This document shows, one piece after another, positions 1 to 6,499 of a stretch of 12,280 bases of DNA (its first letter is position 1; every line of letters starts with the position of its first letter). A program made the translations under genes and the position numbers. Origin of the DNA: Candidatus Eiseniibacteriota bacterium (GTDB taxonomy: Bacteria > Joyebacterota > Joyebacteria > Joyebacterales > Joyebacteraceae); assembly GCA_030638405.1 (NCBI GenBank), contig DAOWER010000008.1, positions 1 through 12,280 of the forward strand. The letters are read 5' to 3'. The notes beneath the pieces are model-generated. The model was not told the origin of the DNA, did not search any database, and worked only from the letters and a program-made list of their open reading frames with translations.

Positions 1-549
1 TCCGGACGCCACATCCACGTCGCGAGGGGCGTTCTGGACCGACTGTTCGGAGAGGGGTTCCAGCTGACGAAGCTTCGCGACCTCGGGCAGCCGGGCGAGT
101 TCGCCTCCGAGCAGACGGTGACTGTTGTCGGACGCTCGATGAAGGCGCTGGAGTGCGTGCGTGTTCTGGGGCCGGTGCGGTCCTACACGCAGATCGAGCT
201 CTCCGGCACCGACGCGGTCCGCCTCGGTATCGACCCGCCCGTCCGGCCGTCGGGCGACCTGATCGGCAGCGAGACCGTCACGGTGGCGGGCCCGTGCGGA
301 TCGGTGTATCTCAAGGCGAGCGCCATCATGGCGACCCGCCACCTCCACATGACGGACCGCGACGCACGAGAGCGTGGAGTCGCGGACGGCGAGCGCGTGC
401 GTATACGTTTCACGGGCGACCGAGCATTGGTTTTCGAGAACGTGCTGGTCCGCGTCGGGAAGAACTCGGCGCTCGAACTGCACCTGGACACTGACGATGC
501 CAACGCCGCAGGAGTGCGGCTGCCGACGACCGTGAAGATCCTTCGCTGA
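1..549 (+). CDS. pduL: PduL-type phosphotransacylase, 5'-truncated
   Basis: PduL converts acyl-CoA plus phosphate to acyl-phosphate plus CoA and recycles CoA inside a microcompartment. The frame is open from base 1 to the TGA at 547-549, giving 182 residues. Family members run to about 210-220, so some 30 N-terminal residues, including any encapsulation peptide, lie outside the window. Both zinc-binding histidine motifs are visible: SGRHIHVA at the very start and ATRHLHMT around residues 108-115. Other PduL hallmarks are VLGPVRSYTQIELS, the VRPSGDLIGS stretch and LHLDTDDANAAG near the end. The first ATG or GTG inside the window (near 118) falls after the first histidine motif, so it is not the real start. 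It is the first visible gene of the BMC operon, 36 bases before the first shell gene. Identification is firm; the substrate (lactyl, propionyl or acetyl) is not readable. Confidence 0.95.
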   Translation, partial: SGRHIHVARGVLDRLFGEGFQLTKLRDLGQPGEFASEQTVTVVGRSMKALECVRVLGPVRSYTQIELSGTDAVRLGIDPPVRPSGDLIGSETVTVAGPCGSVYLKASAIMATRHLHMTDRDARERGVADGERVRIRFTGDRALVFENVLVRVGKNSALELHLDTDDANAAGVRLPTTVKILR

Positions 550-585
550 TCTCGCGGCCTCGCATACTTGAGGGAGGTGTGACAC

Positions 586-861
586 TTGTCAGGCCTTGCA
601 CTCGGGATGATCGAGACGAAGGGCGTCATCGGGCTTATCGAAGCCACCGACGCCATGGTGAAGACGGCGAACGTCACGTTGACGAAGTACGAGAAGATAG
701 GCGGAGGCTACGTGACGACGTTGGTCAGAGGCGACGTCGGCGCGGTCAAGGCGGCGGTGGCGGCGGGTGCGGAGGCCGCGCAGAAGGTCGGCGAGCTGGT
801 ATCGTATCATGTGATACCGGCGCCTCACGAGATGCTGGAGGACGTACTGCTCAAACCGTAG
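586..861 (+). CDS. BMC-H shell protein 1 (PduA/EutM-like hexamer)
   Basis: A 91-residue single BMC-domain protein that should form the flat hexamers of the microcompartment facets. It starts with TTG at 586, set by GGGAGGTG at 572-579. It aligns residue for residue with PduA: ALGMIETKG (5-13), the edge lysine K26 in DAMVKTANV used in hexamer-hexamer contacts, the pore loop KIGGGY (37-42), LVRGDVGAV and HVIPAPHEMLEDVL near the end. PduA has Ser at pore position 40, while this protein has Gly (GGG at 39-41) followed by Tyr42, which implies a less polar or wider central pore; that is inference. Its neighbour at 944 is a close paralogue, about two-thirds identical by eye. Confidence 0.97.
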   Translation: MSGLALGMIETKGVIGLIEATDAMVKTANVTLTKYEKIGGGYVTTLVRGDVGAVKAAVAAGAEAAQKVGELVSYHVIPAPHEMLEDVLLKP

Positions 862-906
862 GTGATCCGAGAGGGTTGCCTCACGGGTGATGCTGCAGGA
901 CGGCGC

Positions 907-933
907 TGTGACGGACAACTGAATTCGGTCACA
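907..933 (+). other. Inverted repeat abutting the RBS of BMC-H 2
   Basis: TGTGAC (907-912) and GTCACA (928-933) are perfect 6-base inverted copies separated by 15 bases. The right arm ends on the first base of the AGGAGG ribosome-binding site (933-938) of the second BMC-H gene. As RNA this would be a modest hairpin that could affect ribosome access or mark an RNA-processing point between the two shell genes. It also resembles a small operator. Nothing else is evident in the 82-base gap. Function is unproven. Confidence 0.3.
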
Positions 934-943
934 GGAGGAAGCG

Positions 944-1240
944 ATGGGCGAGGCCCTTGGTTTGATCGAGACGCGCGGCTTCATTGGTATGGTCGAGGCA
1001 TCCGACGCCATGGTCAAGGCCGCGAAGGTCACGCTGGTGCACTACGAGAAGGTGGGCGGGGGCTACGTTACCTCCGTCGTTCGCGGTGACGTAGCCGCGG
1101 TCAGAGCCGCCGTTGACGCCGGAACCGCCGCGGCCAGCAAGGTAGGCGAGCTGATCTCCACGCACGTCATCCCGCAGCCTCATCTGAGTCTCGAGGACGT
1201 GCTGCCGATCGGCAAGACGGCGCGGGCGAAGGCCAGGTAG
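944..1240 (+). CDS. BMC-H shell protein 2 (PduA/EutM-like hexamer)
   Basis: A 98-residue BMC-H protein starting at ATG 944 with AGGAGG at 933-938. It has the same landmarks as its upstream paralogue: ALGLIETRG (4-12), edge lysine K25 in DAMVKAAKV, pore loop KVGGGY (36-41), VVRGDVAAV and HVIPQPHLSLEDVL. It differs by a short basic C-terminal tail (GKTARAKAR) absent from BMC-H 1, which could face the lumen or cytosol and give mixed facets an asymmetric charge. The adjacent position and similarity indicate tandem duplication followed by divergence. The next gene begins one base after its stop codon, so translation is probably coupled. Confidence 0.97.
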   Translation: MGEALGLIETRGFIGMVEASDAMVKAAKVTLVHYEKVGGGYVTSVVRGDVAAVRAAVDAGTAAASKVGELISTHVIPQPHLSLEDVLPIGKTARAKAR

Positions 1241-1241
1241 G

Positions 1242-1529
1242 ATGAATCTCGGTAGAGTCGTCGGGACGGTAGTCTCGACACGAAAAGATGAGAAGCTGGT
1301 AGGTACCAAGCTTCAGGTCGTCAGGCAGATCGATCCCGAGGGAAACGAGACCGGGGCGTTTGTCGTGGCCGTCGATGCTGTGGGCGCGGGAACAGGTGAG
1401 GTCGTGCTGTACGCGAGCGGCAGCTCCGCGAGACAGACGACGATCACGGCTGACCGGCCGGCCGACGCGGTCATCATGGCGATCGTCGACTCGATCGAGA
1501 TCGGGGGCGAGTCAGTCTATACCAAGTAG
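1242..1529 (+). CDS. BMC-P pentameric vertex protein 1 (EutN/CcmL family)
   Basis: A 95-residue EutN/CcmL-family protein; these form pentamers that cap the vertices of the icosahedral shell. Family features are the N-terminal LGRVVGTVVSTRKDEKLVGT strand pair, LQVVRQID, the VAVDAVGAGTGEVVLYASG core and the closing PADAVIMAIVDSIEI. It starts at ATG 1242, one base after the BMC-H 2 stop, with no room for an independent leader. It is one of three BMC-P genes in this operon, the others being at 5124 and 5416. Multiple BMC-P paralogues are common in aldolase-type and Pdu-type loci. Confidence 0.95.
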   Translation: MNLGRVVGTVVSTRKDEKLVGTKLQVVRQIDPEGNETGAFVVAVDAVGAGTGEVVLYASGSSARQTTITADRPADAVIMAIVDSIEIGGESVYTK

Positions 1530-1630
1530 CCTCATTGCGGCGATCCCGGATGGGGAGGAGGTCCGACCAGCCTGAGGGCGCGGAACTTCTGTCTCTCTAG
1601 GGGTCGCTGTGCTGTATCGGGGACGGGTCG

Positions 1631-3064
1631 ATGAGTAGCGAAGAAGCGAAAATCGTGGCGATAGTCGACCAGGTCGTCGGCGAACTCAAGGCTCAGGGAG
1701 TGGATGTCAAGGCTCCCGCGCCTCCACCGGCGTTCGACGGCAGAGGCATCCTCGAGGACATCGACAGCGCCGTGCGCGCCGCCGGCAGCAGCCTCTCCGA
1801 GTCGCGTGAGATGTCCGGCGCCACCCGGGAGGCCGTGATAGCTTCGATGCGTCGGGCGGTGCTCTCGAACCTGGACCTCCTCTCCAAGATGGCCGTGGAC
1901 GAGACGGGCCTCGGCCGCTTCGAGGACAAGGTGCGCAAGAACCGCCTGGCGGCGACGAGTACGCCGGGCATGGAGGACCTCCGACCGGTCGCCTATTCGG
2001 GTGACCACGGGCTGACGCTCGTCGAGCGCGCCCCGTATGGTCTCATAGGCTCGATCACGCCTTCCACGAACGCTACAGAGACCATCATCTGCAATGCCAT
2101 CAGCATGGTCGCGGGCGGCAACGTCGTCGTGTTCAATCCGCATCCGAGCGCCAGGGCCGTCTCGCTGACCTGCATCGACGTGCTCAACCGCGCAATAGCT
2201 GCGGCCGGAGGCCCGCGGTCTCTCCTCCTGGCCGTGAGCGCACCATCGATCGAGACCGCGCAGGCTCTCATGGCACACCCCGATATCCGCCTTCTGGTGG
2301 TCACGGGGGGACCCGGCGTCGTCAGAGCCGCGATGCAGTCGGGCAAGAAGGTCGTGGCGGCCGGTCCCGGCAACCCGCCCGTGGTGGTCGACGAGACCGC
2401 CGACATTCCGCGGGCCGGACGCGACATAGTCGCCGGGGCCAGCCTCGACAACAACATCGTGTGCATAGCCGAGAAGGAGATAGTCGCGGTACGAAGCATC
2501 GTGGCGCCGCTGAAGACGGCGCTGACCGATGCCGGCGGCGTCGAAATCAAGGGAAGGTCCGCGGAGCGCCTGACCGAACTCATCGTGGAGAAGGACGCGG
2601 GACGCGGGAATCCCTCCAGTCTCCGCCGTGATCTCATCGGCAAGGACGTCGGCGTCATCCTCGAGGAAGCCGGGCTCCCGTGCCCCACGGGCGCGCGCAT
2701 CGCCTTCTTCGAAGCGGACAGCTCGCACCCGCTCGTGTGGTCCGAGCAGATGATGCCGGTGATCCCGCTCGTGACGGTCGACACCGTGGACGAAGCGATG
2801 AACTTCGCCAGGGAGGTCGAACGCGGCTTCGGTCACACGGCGGTGATGCACTCGCGGAACATCGCCAGCCTCTCGAGAATGGCGACTCTCATGGACGTTG
2901 CCATCTTTGTCAAGAACGGGCCGTCGTACGCGGGTCTGGGCTTCGGGGGTGAGGGGTTCACTACCTTCACGATCGCGAGTCCGACCGGAGAGGGCCTGAC
3001 GAAGGCCTCGACCTTCACGCGTGAGCGACGCTGCGCGCTGGTCGACTACTTCCGCATAGTCTAG
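1631..3064 (+). CDS. CoA-acylating aldehyde dehydrogenase (PduP/EutE-like), BMC-targeted
   Basis: A 477-residue enzyme of the microcompartment acylating aldehyde dehydrogenase family: aldehyde + NAD+ + CoA gives acyl-CoA + NADH. Residues 4-23 (EEAKIVAIVDQVVGELKAQG) form an amphipathic helix followed by a Pro/Ala linker (APAPPP, about 28-33), the classic N-terminal encapsulation peptide. The catalytic domain follows, with ERAPYGLIGSITPSTNATET (132-151), VVTGGPGVV in the nucleotide-binding region, AAGPGNPPVVVDETAD and catalytic Cys278 in NNIVCIAEKE. The C-terminus RRCALVDYFRIV is typical. Length matches PduP/EutE. The expected substrate is lactaldehyde, given the aldolase downstream, but the sequence does not settle that. 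The ATG at 1631 has only a weak upstream GGGGACGGG, unusual beside its strongly led neighbours; no better start preserves the N-terminal helix. The 101-base gap before it shows no clear element. Confidence 0.95.
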   Translation: MSSEEAKIVAIVDQVVGELKAQGVDVKAPAPPPAFDGRGILEDIDSAVRAAGSSLSESREMSGATREAVIASMRRAVLSNLDLLSKMAVDETGLGRFEDKVRKNRLAATSTPGMEDLRPVAYSGDHGLTLVERAPYGLIGSITPSTNATETIICNAISMVAGGNVVVFNPHPSARAVSLTCIDVLNRAIAAAGGPRSLLLAVSAPSIETAQALMAHPDIRLLVVTGGPGVVRAAMQSGKKVVAAGPGNPPVVVDETADIPRAGRDIVAGASLDNNIVCIAEKEIVAVRSIVAPLKTALTDAGGVEIKGRSAERLTELIVEKDAGRGNPSSLRRDLIGKDVGVILEEAGLPCPTGARIAFFEADSSHPLVWSEQMMPVIPLVTVDTVDEAMNFAREVERGFGHTAVMHSRNIASLSRMATLMDVAIFVKNGPSYAGLGFGGEGFTTFTIASPTGEGLTKASTFTRERRCALVDYFRIV

Positions 3065-3101
3065 CGGACAAGGTACTTCCGGCTCGTGGACCACCCGCCA
3101 T

Positions 3102-3106
3102 GGAGG
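3102..3106 (+). promoter_or_regulatory. RBS that favours the GTG 3112 start of pduS
   Basis: GGAGG lies five bases before the in-frame GTG at 3112. The ATG at 3100 overlaps this site and has no good Shine-Dalgarno upstream, so GTG 3112 is the likelier start, giving a protein four residues shorter. Confidence 0.65.
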
Positions 3107-3111
3107 TTGTT

Positions 3112-4485
3112 GTGTCAGGAACGACGGTCACGGCGATCCAGAGGGCCGGCGTCGTGGGCGCCGGCGGAGCCGGGTTCCCGAGCCACGTCAAGGCGACCGC
3201 CAGCGCCGACGTCGTCCTGGCCAACGGCGCGGAGTGCGAGCCCCTCATGAGGGCGGACACGGAGCTCATGGCCCTCGACCCCAAGCGGGTCGTCAGAGGT
3301 CTTTCGCTCGTCCGCGACTCTGTCGGGGCGAAGCGGGCCGTGGTCGCGCTCAAGAAGAAGAATCGTCTGGCGATGGACGCGATCGCCGGGGCGCTGCCGG
3401 ACGACGGTGGAATCGAACTTATGCCCCTCGCCAACGTCTACCCCGCGGGCGACGAATTCCTGCTGGTCTTCGAAGCGACGGGGCGCGTCGTACCTGAGGG
3501 CGGGATACCGCCGGATGTGGGCGTCGTCGTCAACAACGTGACGACCCTGGCGCAGGTGGCCGACGCGGTCGAAGGCCGTCCGGTCACCGACAGGATGGTC
3601 ACTGTTCAGGGCGAGGTGGCGAGTCCCGGCACGTTCGTCGCGCCGATAGGGACCTCCATCGATGAGCTGATCGAGGTCGCCGGTGGTGCGCTTGAGCCCG
3701 CCCACGCGGTCATAGTCGGCGGCCCGATGATGGGGCATCTGATGGAGGCCGGCGGGCAGCCGACGACGAAGACGGTAGCGGGCGTCATCGTACTACCTCT
3801 CGATCATCCGCTCGTCTCGTCCATGAGCGCGAGAGAGGCGCAGGTGCTCAGAGTCGCCAGGGCCGTCTGCTGCCAGTGCATGGCCTGCACCGAACTCTGC
3901 CCGCGCGCGCTTCTGGGACACGGCCTCGAGCCGCACCGGACAATCCGGGCGATCCAGTACGCGGAGTTCCCGGAAGACCACAGGCACATCACCTCCGCTT
4001 ACTTATGCTGTGAGTGCGGCATGTGCGAGCTCTTCGCCTGTCCGCTCGGCATACAGCCGAGGCGAATACTGGCGGACCTGAAGGCGGAGCTCGTGCGGCG
4101 GGGCGTTCCTAACCCTCACGTCAGGACGGCGCTTTCGCCGGACGACGTCAGGGAGTACAGGCAGATCCCGGTGGCGCGCCTTACGCAGCGACTGGGCCTC
4201 ACGAGATACGATGTCGACGCGCCCCTTCGGGAAGGGAGGCTGCACCCGTCACGGGTAACGCTCCAGATGAACCAGCACGTCGGCGAGCCCGCTGCGCCAA
4301 CCGTCAAGCAGGGCCAGGATGTCCTCAGAGGGGACGTCGTGGGTGAAGCCGACGAGGGAAGCATAGGCGCGCGAGTGCACGCGAGCATCAGTGGCGTGAT
4401 CGAATCGCTGTCGGCGGAAGCCGTGGTCATCGCTGCGGCCTCCGCCGACAGCGGAACAAGTGAGCCTGGAGGCACCGGCCCTTGA
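3112..4485 (+). CDS. pduS: PduS-like RnfC-family Fe-S flavoprotein (BMC electron transfer)
   Basis: About 457 residues from GTG 3112 (461 from the alternative ATG 3100), the usual PduS length. Order of domains: the glycine-rich RnfC-type N-terminus (VVGAGGAGFPSHVK, about 14-27) with NGAECEP (38-44), which binds flavin and NADH in the family; an SLBB segment around 160-215 (VQGEVASPGTF); and two 4Fe-4S motifs, CX2CX2CX3CP at Cys253/256/259/263 and CX2CX2CX4CP at Cys299/302/305/310. A C-terminal barrel region (HVGEPAAPTVKQGQDVLRG) follows. In Pdu systems PduS is a cobalamin reductase that pairs with PduT. No B12 enzyme is visible here, so oxidation of NADH and delivery of electrons to the PduT cluster is the more likely role, by inference. 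Its stop overlaps the TTG start of pduT by four bases, linking the partners in translation. Confidence 0.92.
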   Translation: MSGTTVTAIQRAGVVGAGGAGFPSHVKATASADVVLANGAECEPLMRADTELMALDPKRVVRGLSLVRDSVGAKRAVVALKKKNRLAMDAIAGALPDDGGIELMPLANVYPAGDEFLLVFEATGRVVPEGGIPPDVGVVVNNVTTLAQVADAVEGRPVTDRMVTVQGEVASPGTFVAPIGTSIDELIEVAGGALEPAHAVIVGGPMMGHLMEAGGQPTTKTVAGVIVLPLDHPLVSSMSAREAQVLRVARAVCCQCMACTELCPRALLGHGLEPHRTIRAIQYAEFPEDHRHITSAYLCCECGMCELFACPLGIQPRRILADLKAELVRRGVPNPHVRTALSPDDVREYRQIPVARLTQRLGLTRYDVDAPLREGRLHPSRVTLQMNQHVGEPAAPTVKQGQDVLRGDVVGEADEGSIGARVHASISGVIESLSAEAVVIAAASADSGTSEPGGTGP

Positions 4486-5030
4486 GAGAAGCCATCGCAC
4501 TCATCGAGACAGTGAGCATCGCCATCGGCATCAGCGTCACCGATGAAATGGCCAAGACGGCCAATGTCGAGGTTCTCGAGTCCACGGCGATCTGCCCCGG
4601 CAAGTACATGGTTCTCATCGCCGGCGACGTGTCTTCGGTCGAGTCCTCGCTCAAGCGCGGGATCGAGATCGGCGGCGACGTCGTCGCCGACACGCTCTTC
4701 ATACCGCATGTGCACCCGTCCGTCTTCCCGGCGATCCTAGGGGCCACCGAGGTGGAGAGCCTGCGTGCCCTGGGCGTGGTCGAGACCTTCACCGTCGCAT
4801 CGTCCATTCTGGCGGCCGACGCTGCCGCGAAGGCCGCGGGCGTCACGCTGCTGGAGATACGACTGGCCAAGGGGCTGGGGGGAAAGGGCTTCTTCACCAT
4901 GACGGGGGAGGTCTTCGAGGTAGAGGCCGCGATGGACGCCGCGCTCATGGTGGCCAGGAGCGGCGGGAACCTCGTGAGGAGCGTCGTCATACCGAGCCCT
5001 CACGAGAAACTGGGCGGGAGCATCCTGTAG
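4482..5030 (+). CDS. pduT: BMC-T trimeric shell protein, PduT type, with Fe-S cysteine
   Basis: A 182-residue protein with two tandem BMC domains (about 1-88 and 95-182) that forms pseudo-hexameric trimers. The first domain contains ICPGK, and its Cys38 sits at the position where PduT supplies one cysteine per subunit to a 4Fe-4S cluster at the trimer centre. HPSVFPAI links the domains, as in PduT, and the second reads LGVVETFTVA, GLGGKGFF and VIPSPHEKLGG. It starts with TTG at 4482, overlapping the pduS stop (TTGA), with TGGAGG at 4467-4472. The cluster gives a path for electrons through the shell, and PduS is the known partner. Conservation of both partners in adjacent, overlapping genes supports a working redox conduit. 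Confidence 0.96.
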   Translation: MREAIALIETVSIAIGISVTDEMAKTANVEVLESTAICPGKYMVLIAGDVSSVESSLKRGIEIGGDVVADTLFIPHVHPSVFPAILGATEVESLRALGVVETFTVASSILAADAAAKAAGVTLLEIRLAKGLGGKGFFTMTGEVFEVEAAMDAALMVARSGGNLVRSVVIPSPHEKLGGSIL

Positions 5031-5084
5031 GCAGTCGGACTCGCGCCGGCACGCTGATGATTCGGCAGACCCGACCGGGCGCCG

Positions 5085-5102
5085 CGCGGGTGGACGCCCG
5101 CG
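5085..5102 (+). other. GC hairpin in the BMC-T / BMC-P intergenic gap
   Basis: CGCGGG (5085-5090) and CCCGCG (5097-5102) pair perfectly around a 6-base loop; a further T-G wobble would shrink the loop to four. It sits in the 93-base gap between pduT and the second BMC-P gene, the largest gap in the second half of the operon, 9 bases before the GGAGG of BMC-P 2. There is no T-tract, so it is not a standard terminator. It may stabilise or attenuate the message between an abundant facet protein and a scarce vertex protein. In GC-rich DNA such stems also arise by chance. Confidence 0.35.
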
Positions 5103-5123
5103 AGGCACGACGGAGGCGATGCG

Positions 5124-5393
5124 TTGCACCTCTGCAGAGTGATAGGCACCGTCTGGGCCACCGTGAAGGTCGATACCCTGACCGGCTATCGGTTGCTGGT
5201 GGTCCAGCCGGTCAGCCACGACCTTACTGAGAAGGGCTATCCGGTCGTCGCCGTGGACACCGTGAGCGCCGCGCCGGGGCAGCTCGTCTACATCGTCAAG
5301 TCTCGGGAGGCGTCGAAGGCCCTCGAGGAGCCCTTCAACCCGGTGGACGCGGCCATAGTGGGCATCGTCGACGAACTGCGCACGTCGAGCTGA
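5124..5393 (+). CDS. BMC-P pentameric vertex protein 2 (EutN/CcmL family)
   Basis: An 89-residue EutN/CcmL-family vertex protein. It starts with TTG at 5124; GGAGG at 5112-5116 gives seven-base spacing, and the nearby ATG at 5119 is out of frame. Family features are the N-terminal CRVIGTVWATVKVDTLTGY, LLVVQPV, VVAVDTVSAAPGQLVYIV and the ending VDAAIVGIVDEL. Cys4 near the N-terminus is absent from the two sister proteins. It is distinct enough from BMC-P 1 and BMC-P 3 that this is an old paralogue set rather than a recent copy. Confidence 0.95.
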   Translation: MHLCRVIGTVWATVKVDTLTGYRLLVVQPVSHDLTEKGYPVVAVDTVSAAPGQLVYIVKSREASKALEEPFNPVDAAIVGIVDELRTSS

Positions 5394-5415
5394 CCCTTGT
5401 TCCGGAGGTAGCAGC

Positions 5416-5688
5416 GTGTTCATAGCCAGAGTCATCGGTGAGGTCGTCTCCACGATCGAGCATCCCACGCTCAGGGACAAGAAGCTCCTGGTCGTGGAGA
5501 AGCTAACTGAACGGGGCGACCCCACGGGCGACTCCCAACTCGCGGTCGATTCGGTCTCCGCGGGAGAGGGCGACACGGTGCTGGTCCTCGACGAGGGCAG
5601 CTCAGCGGGCCTGGTGACGAACCTGGACAACCCGCCCATCCGCACGGTCATTGTAGGCGTCATCGACAGCATAGACATCGAGGACTGA
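5416..5688 (+). CDS. BMC-P pentameric vertex protein 3 (EutN/CcmL family)
   Basis: A 90-residue EutN/CcmL-family vertex protein with a GTG start at 5416 and GGAGG at 5404-5408. It shows FIARVIGEVVSTIEHPTLRD, LLVVEKL, LAVDSVSAGEGDTVLVLDEG and the terminal VIVGVIDSIDIED. It follows BMC-P 2 by 22 bases and precedes the aldolase by four, so all three are surely co-transcribed. Pentamers are needed in far fewer copies than hexamers; distinct vertex proteins may bind different partners or set shell size. Confidence 0.95.
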   Translation: MFIARVIGEVVSTIEHPTLRDKKLLVVEKLTERGDPTGDSQLAVDSVSAGEGDTVLVLDEGSSAGLVTNLDNPPIRTVIVGVIDSIDIED

Positions 5689-5692
5689 CCTC

Positions 5693-6499
5693 TTGCGCTC
5701 CGAGTTCGAGACACGACGAGAGATCGTCGAGATAGGCAGAAGACTCTGGGACCGCGGCTACGTTGCGGCCAACGACGGTAACATCAGCGCCAGGCTCGGT
5801 GGCAGGATCCTGGTGACGCCGACGGGTCTGTCCAAGGGATTCCTCAAACCCGACGACATCGTCGTCGTCTCGGAGAGCGGCGTGAAGCTGTCGGGCCGGA
5901 TCGACCCGACATCCGAGCTGCCGATGCACCTCGCCGTCTACAGGGAGAGGACGGACATCGACGCCGTCGTCCATGCGCACCCGCCGAAGGCAACGGGTTT
6001 CGCCGTGGCCGGCGTACCCCTGGCGCAGTGTGTTCTTCCGGAGGTCATTCTCACGCTCGGAGAGGTGCCGCTCGCCGGGTACGCGACTCCGTCCACCGAG
6101 GAGGTGGCTCGCTCAATCTGTGAGTTCATCCCGCGCTTCAACGCGATCCTCCTGAGCAATCACGGCGCGCTCACGCTCGGACGCGACCTGTCGCAGGCGT
6201 ACTTCCGAATGGAGACCGTCGAGCACTTCGCCGAGATAACGCTCGCGGCGAGGGCGCTCGGCGGACCCTCACCGCTCAGCAGCGATGACGTGCGGAAGCT
6301 CTTGAACGTGAGGGAAAAACTGGGGTTGGGCGAAACCGTGGCCGACTGTTCGGACTGCGGCGCCTGTGAAGGAACAACTGCACGCCCTGAAGCTGCCGAC
6401 GCCGCCGGGTTGACGGTCGAGCCGGACGAGGAAGAGGTTGTCCGAGCCGTTCTGGCCCGGCTGGGGGAGGTGCTCGACGAGAAAGGTGACCGAAGATGA
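5693..6499 (+). CDS. Class II aldolase (fuculose/rhamnulose-1-phosphate type) with BMC-targeting tail
   Basis: A 268-residue zinc-dependent class II aldolase. By analogy with FucA it would cleave a deoxy-ketose 1-phosphate to DHAP and L-lactaldehyde, the aldehyde handled by the dehydrogenase at 1631. The catalytic core is about residues 1-212: NDGNIS (27-32), TPTGLSKG, catalytic Glu75, and zinc ligands His94 and His96 (HAHPP) and His157 (SNHGAL). These sit two residues later than the E. coli FucA residues E73/H92/H94/H155. Beyond the core is a 55-residue extension: a cysteine cluster CSDCGAC (Cys219/222/225), an acidic Ala/Pro linker, then an amphipathic helix (EEEVVRAVLARLGEVLDE, about 247-264) like an encapsulation peptide. 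The start is TTG 5693 with GAGG at 5680-5683. Sugar specificity and stereochemistry cannot be read. Confidence 0.93.
   Translation: MRSEFETRREIVEIGRRLWDRGYVAANDGNISARLGGRILVTPTGLSKGFLKPDDIVVVSESGVKLSGRIDPTSELPMHLAVYRERTDIDAVVHAHPPKATGFAVAGVPLAQCVLPEVILTLGEVPLAGYATPSTEEVARSICEFIPRFNAILLSNHGALTLGRDLSQAYFRMETVEHFAEITLAARALGGPSPLSSDDVRKLLNVREKLGLGETVADCSDCGACEGTTARPEAADAAGLTVEPDEEEVVRAVLARLGEVLDEKGDRR

Noticed and set aside
118..549. pduL starting inside the window near 118
   Set aside because: The frame is open to base 1 and contains the first PduL histidine motif (SGRHIHVA) upstream, so the gene is truncated by the window edge.
862..943. Cobalamin riboswitch or other known riboswitch in BMC operon gaps
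   Set aside because: The gaps are 1 to 101 bases with only short stems; no conserved riboswitch core could be recognised.
1532..3094. 520-codon open frame on the - strand
   Set aside because: It lies antisense to the aldehyde dehydrogenase gene; its translation is Arg/His/Asp-rich with no family signature. It is a GC-driven shadow of the real gene.
4482..5030. BMC-T as two separate BMC-H genes or a fused pseudogene
   Set aside because: One continuous frame with two BMC domains and the PduT ICPGK motif is the normal trimeric shell-protein architecture.
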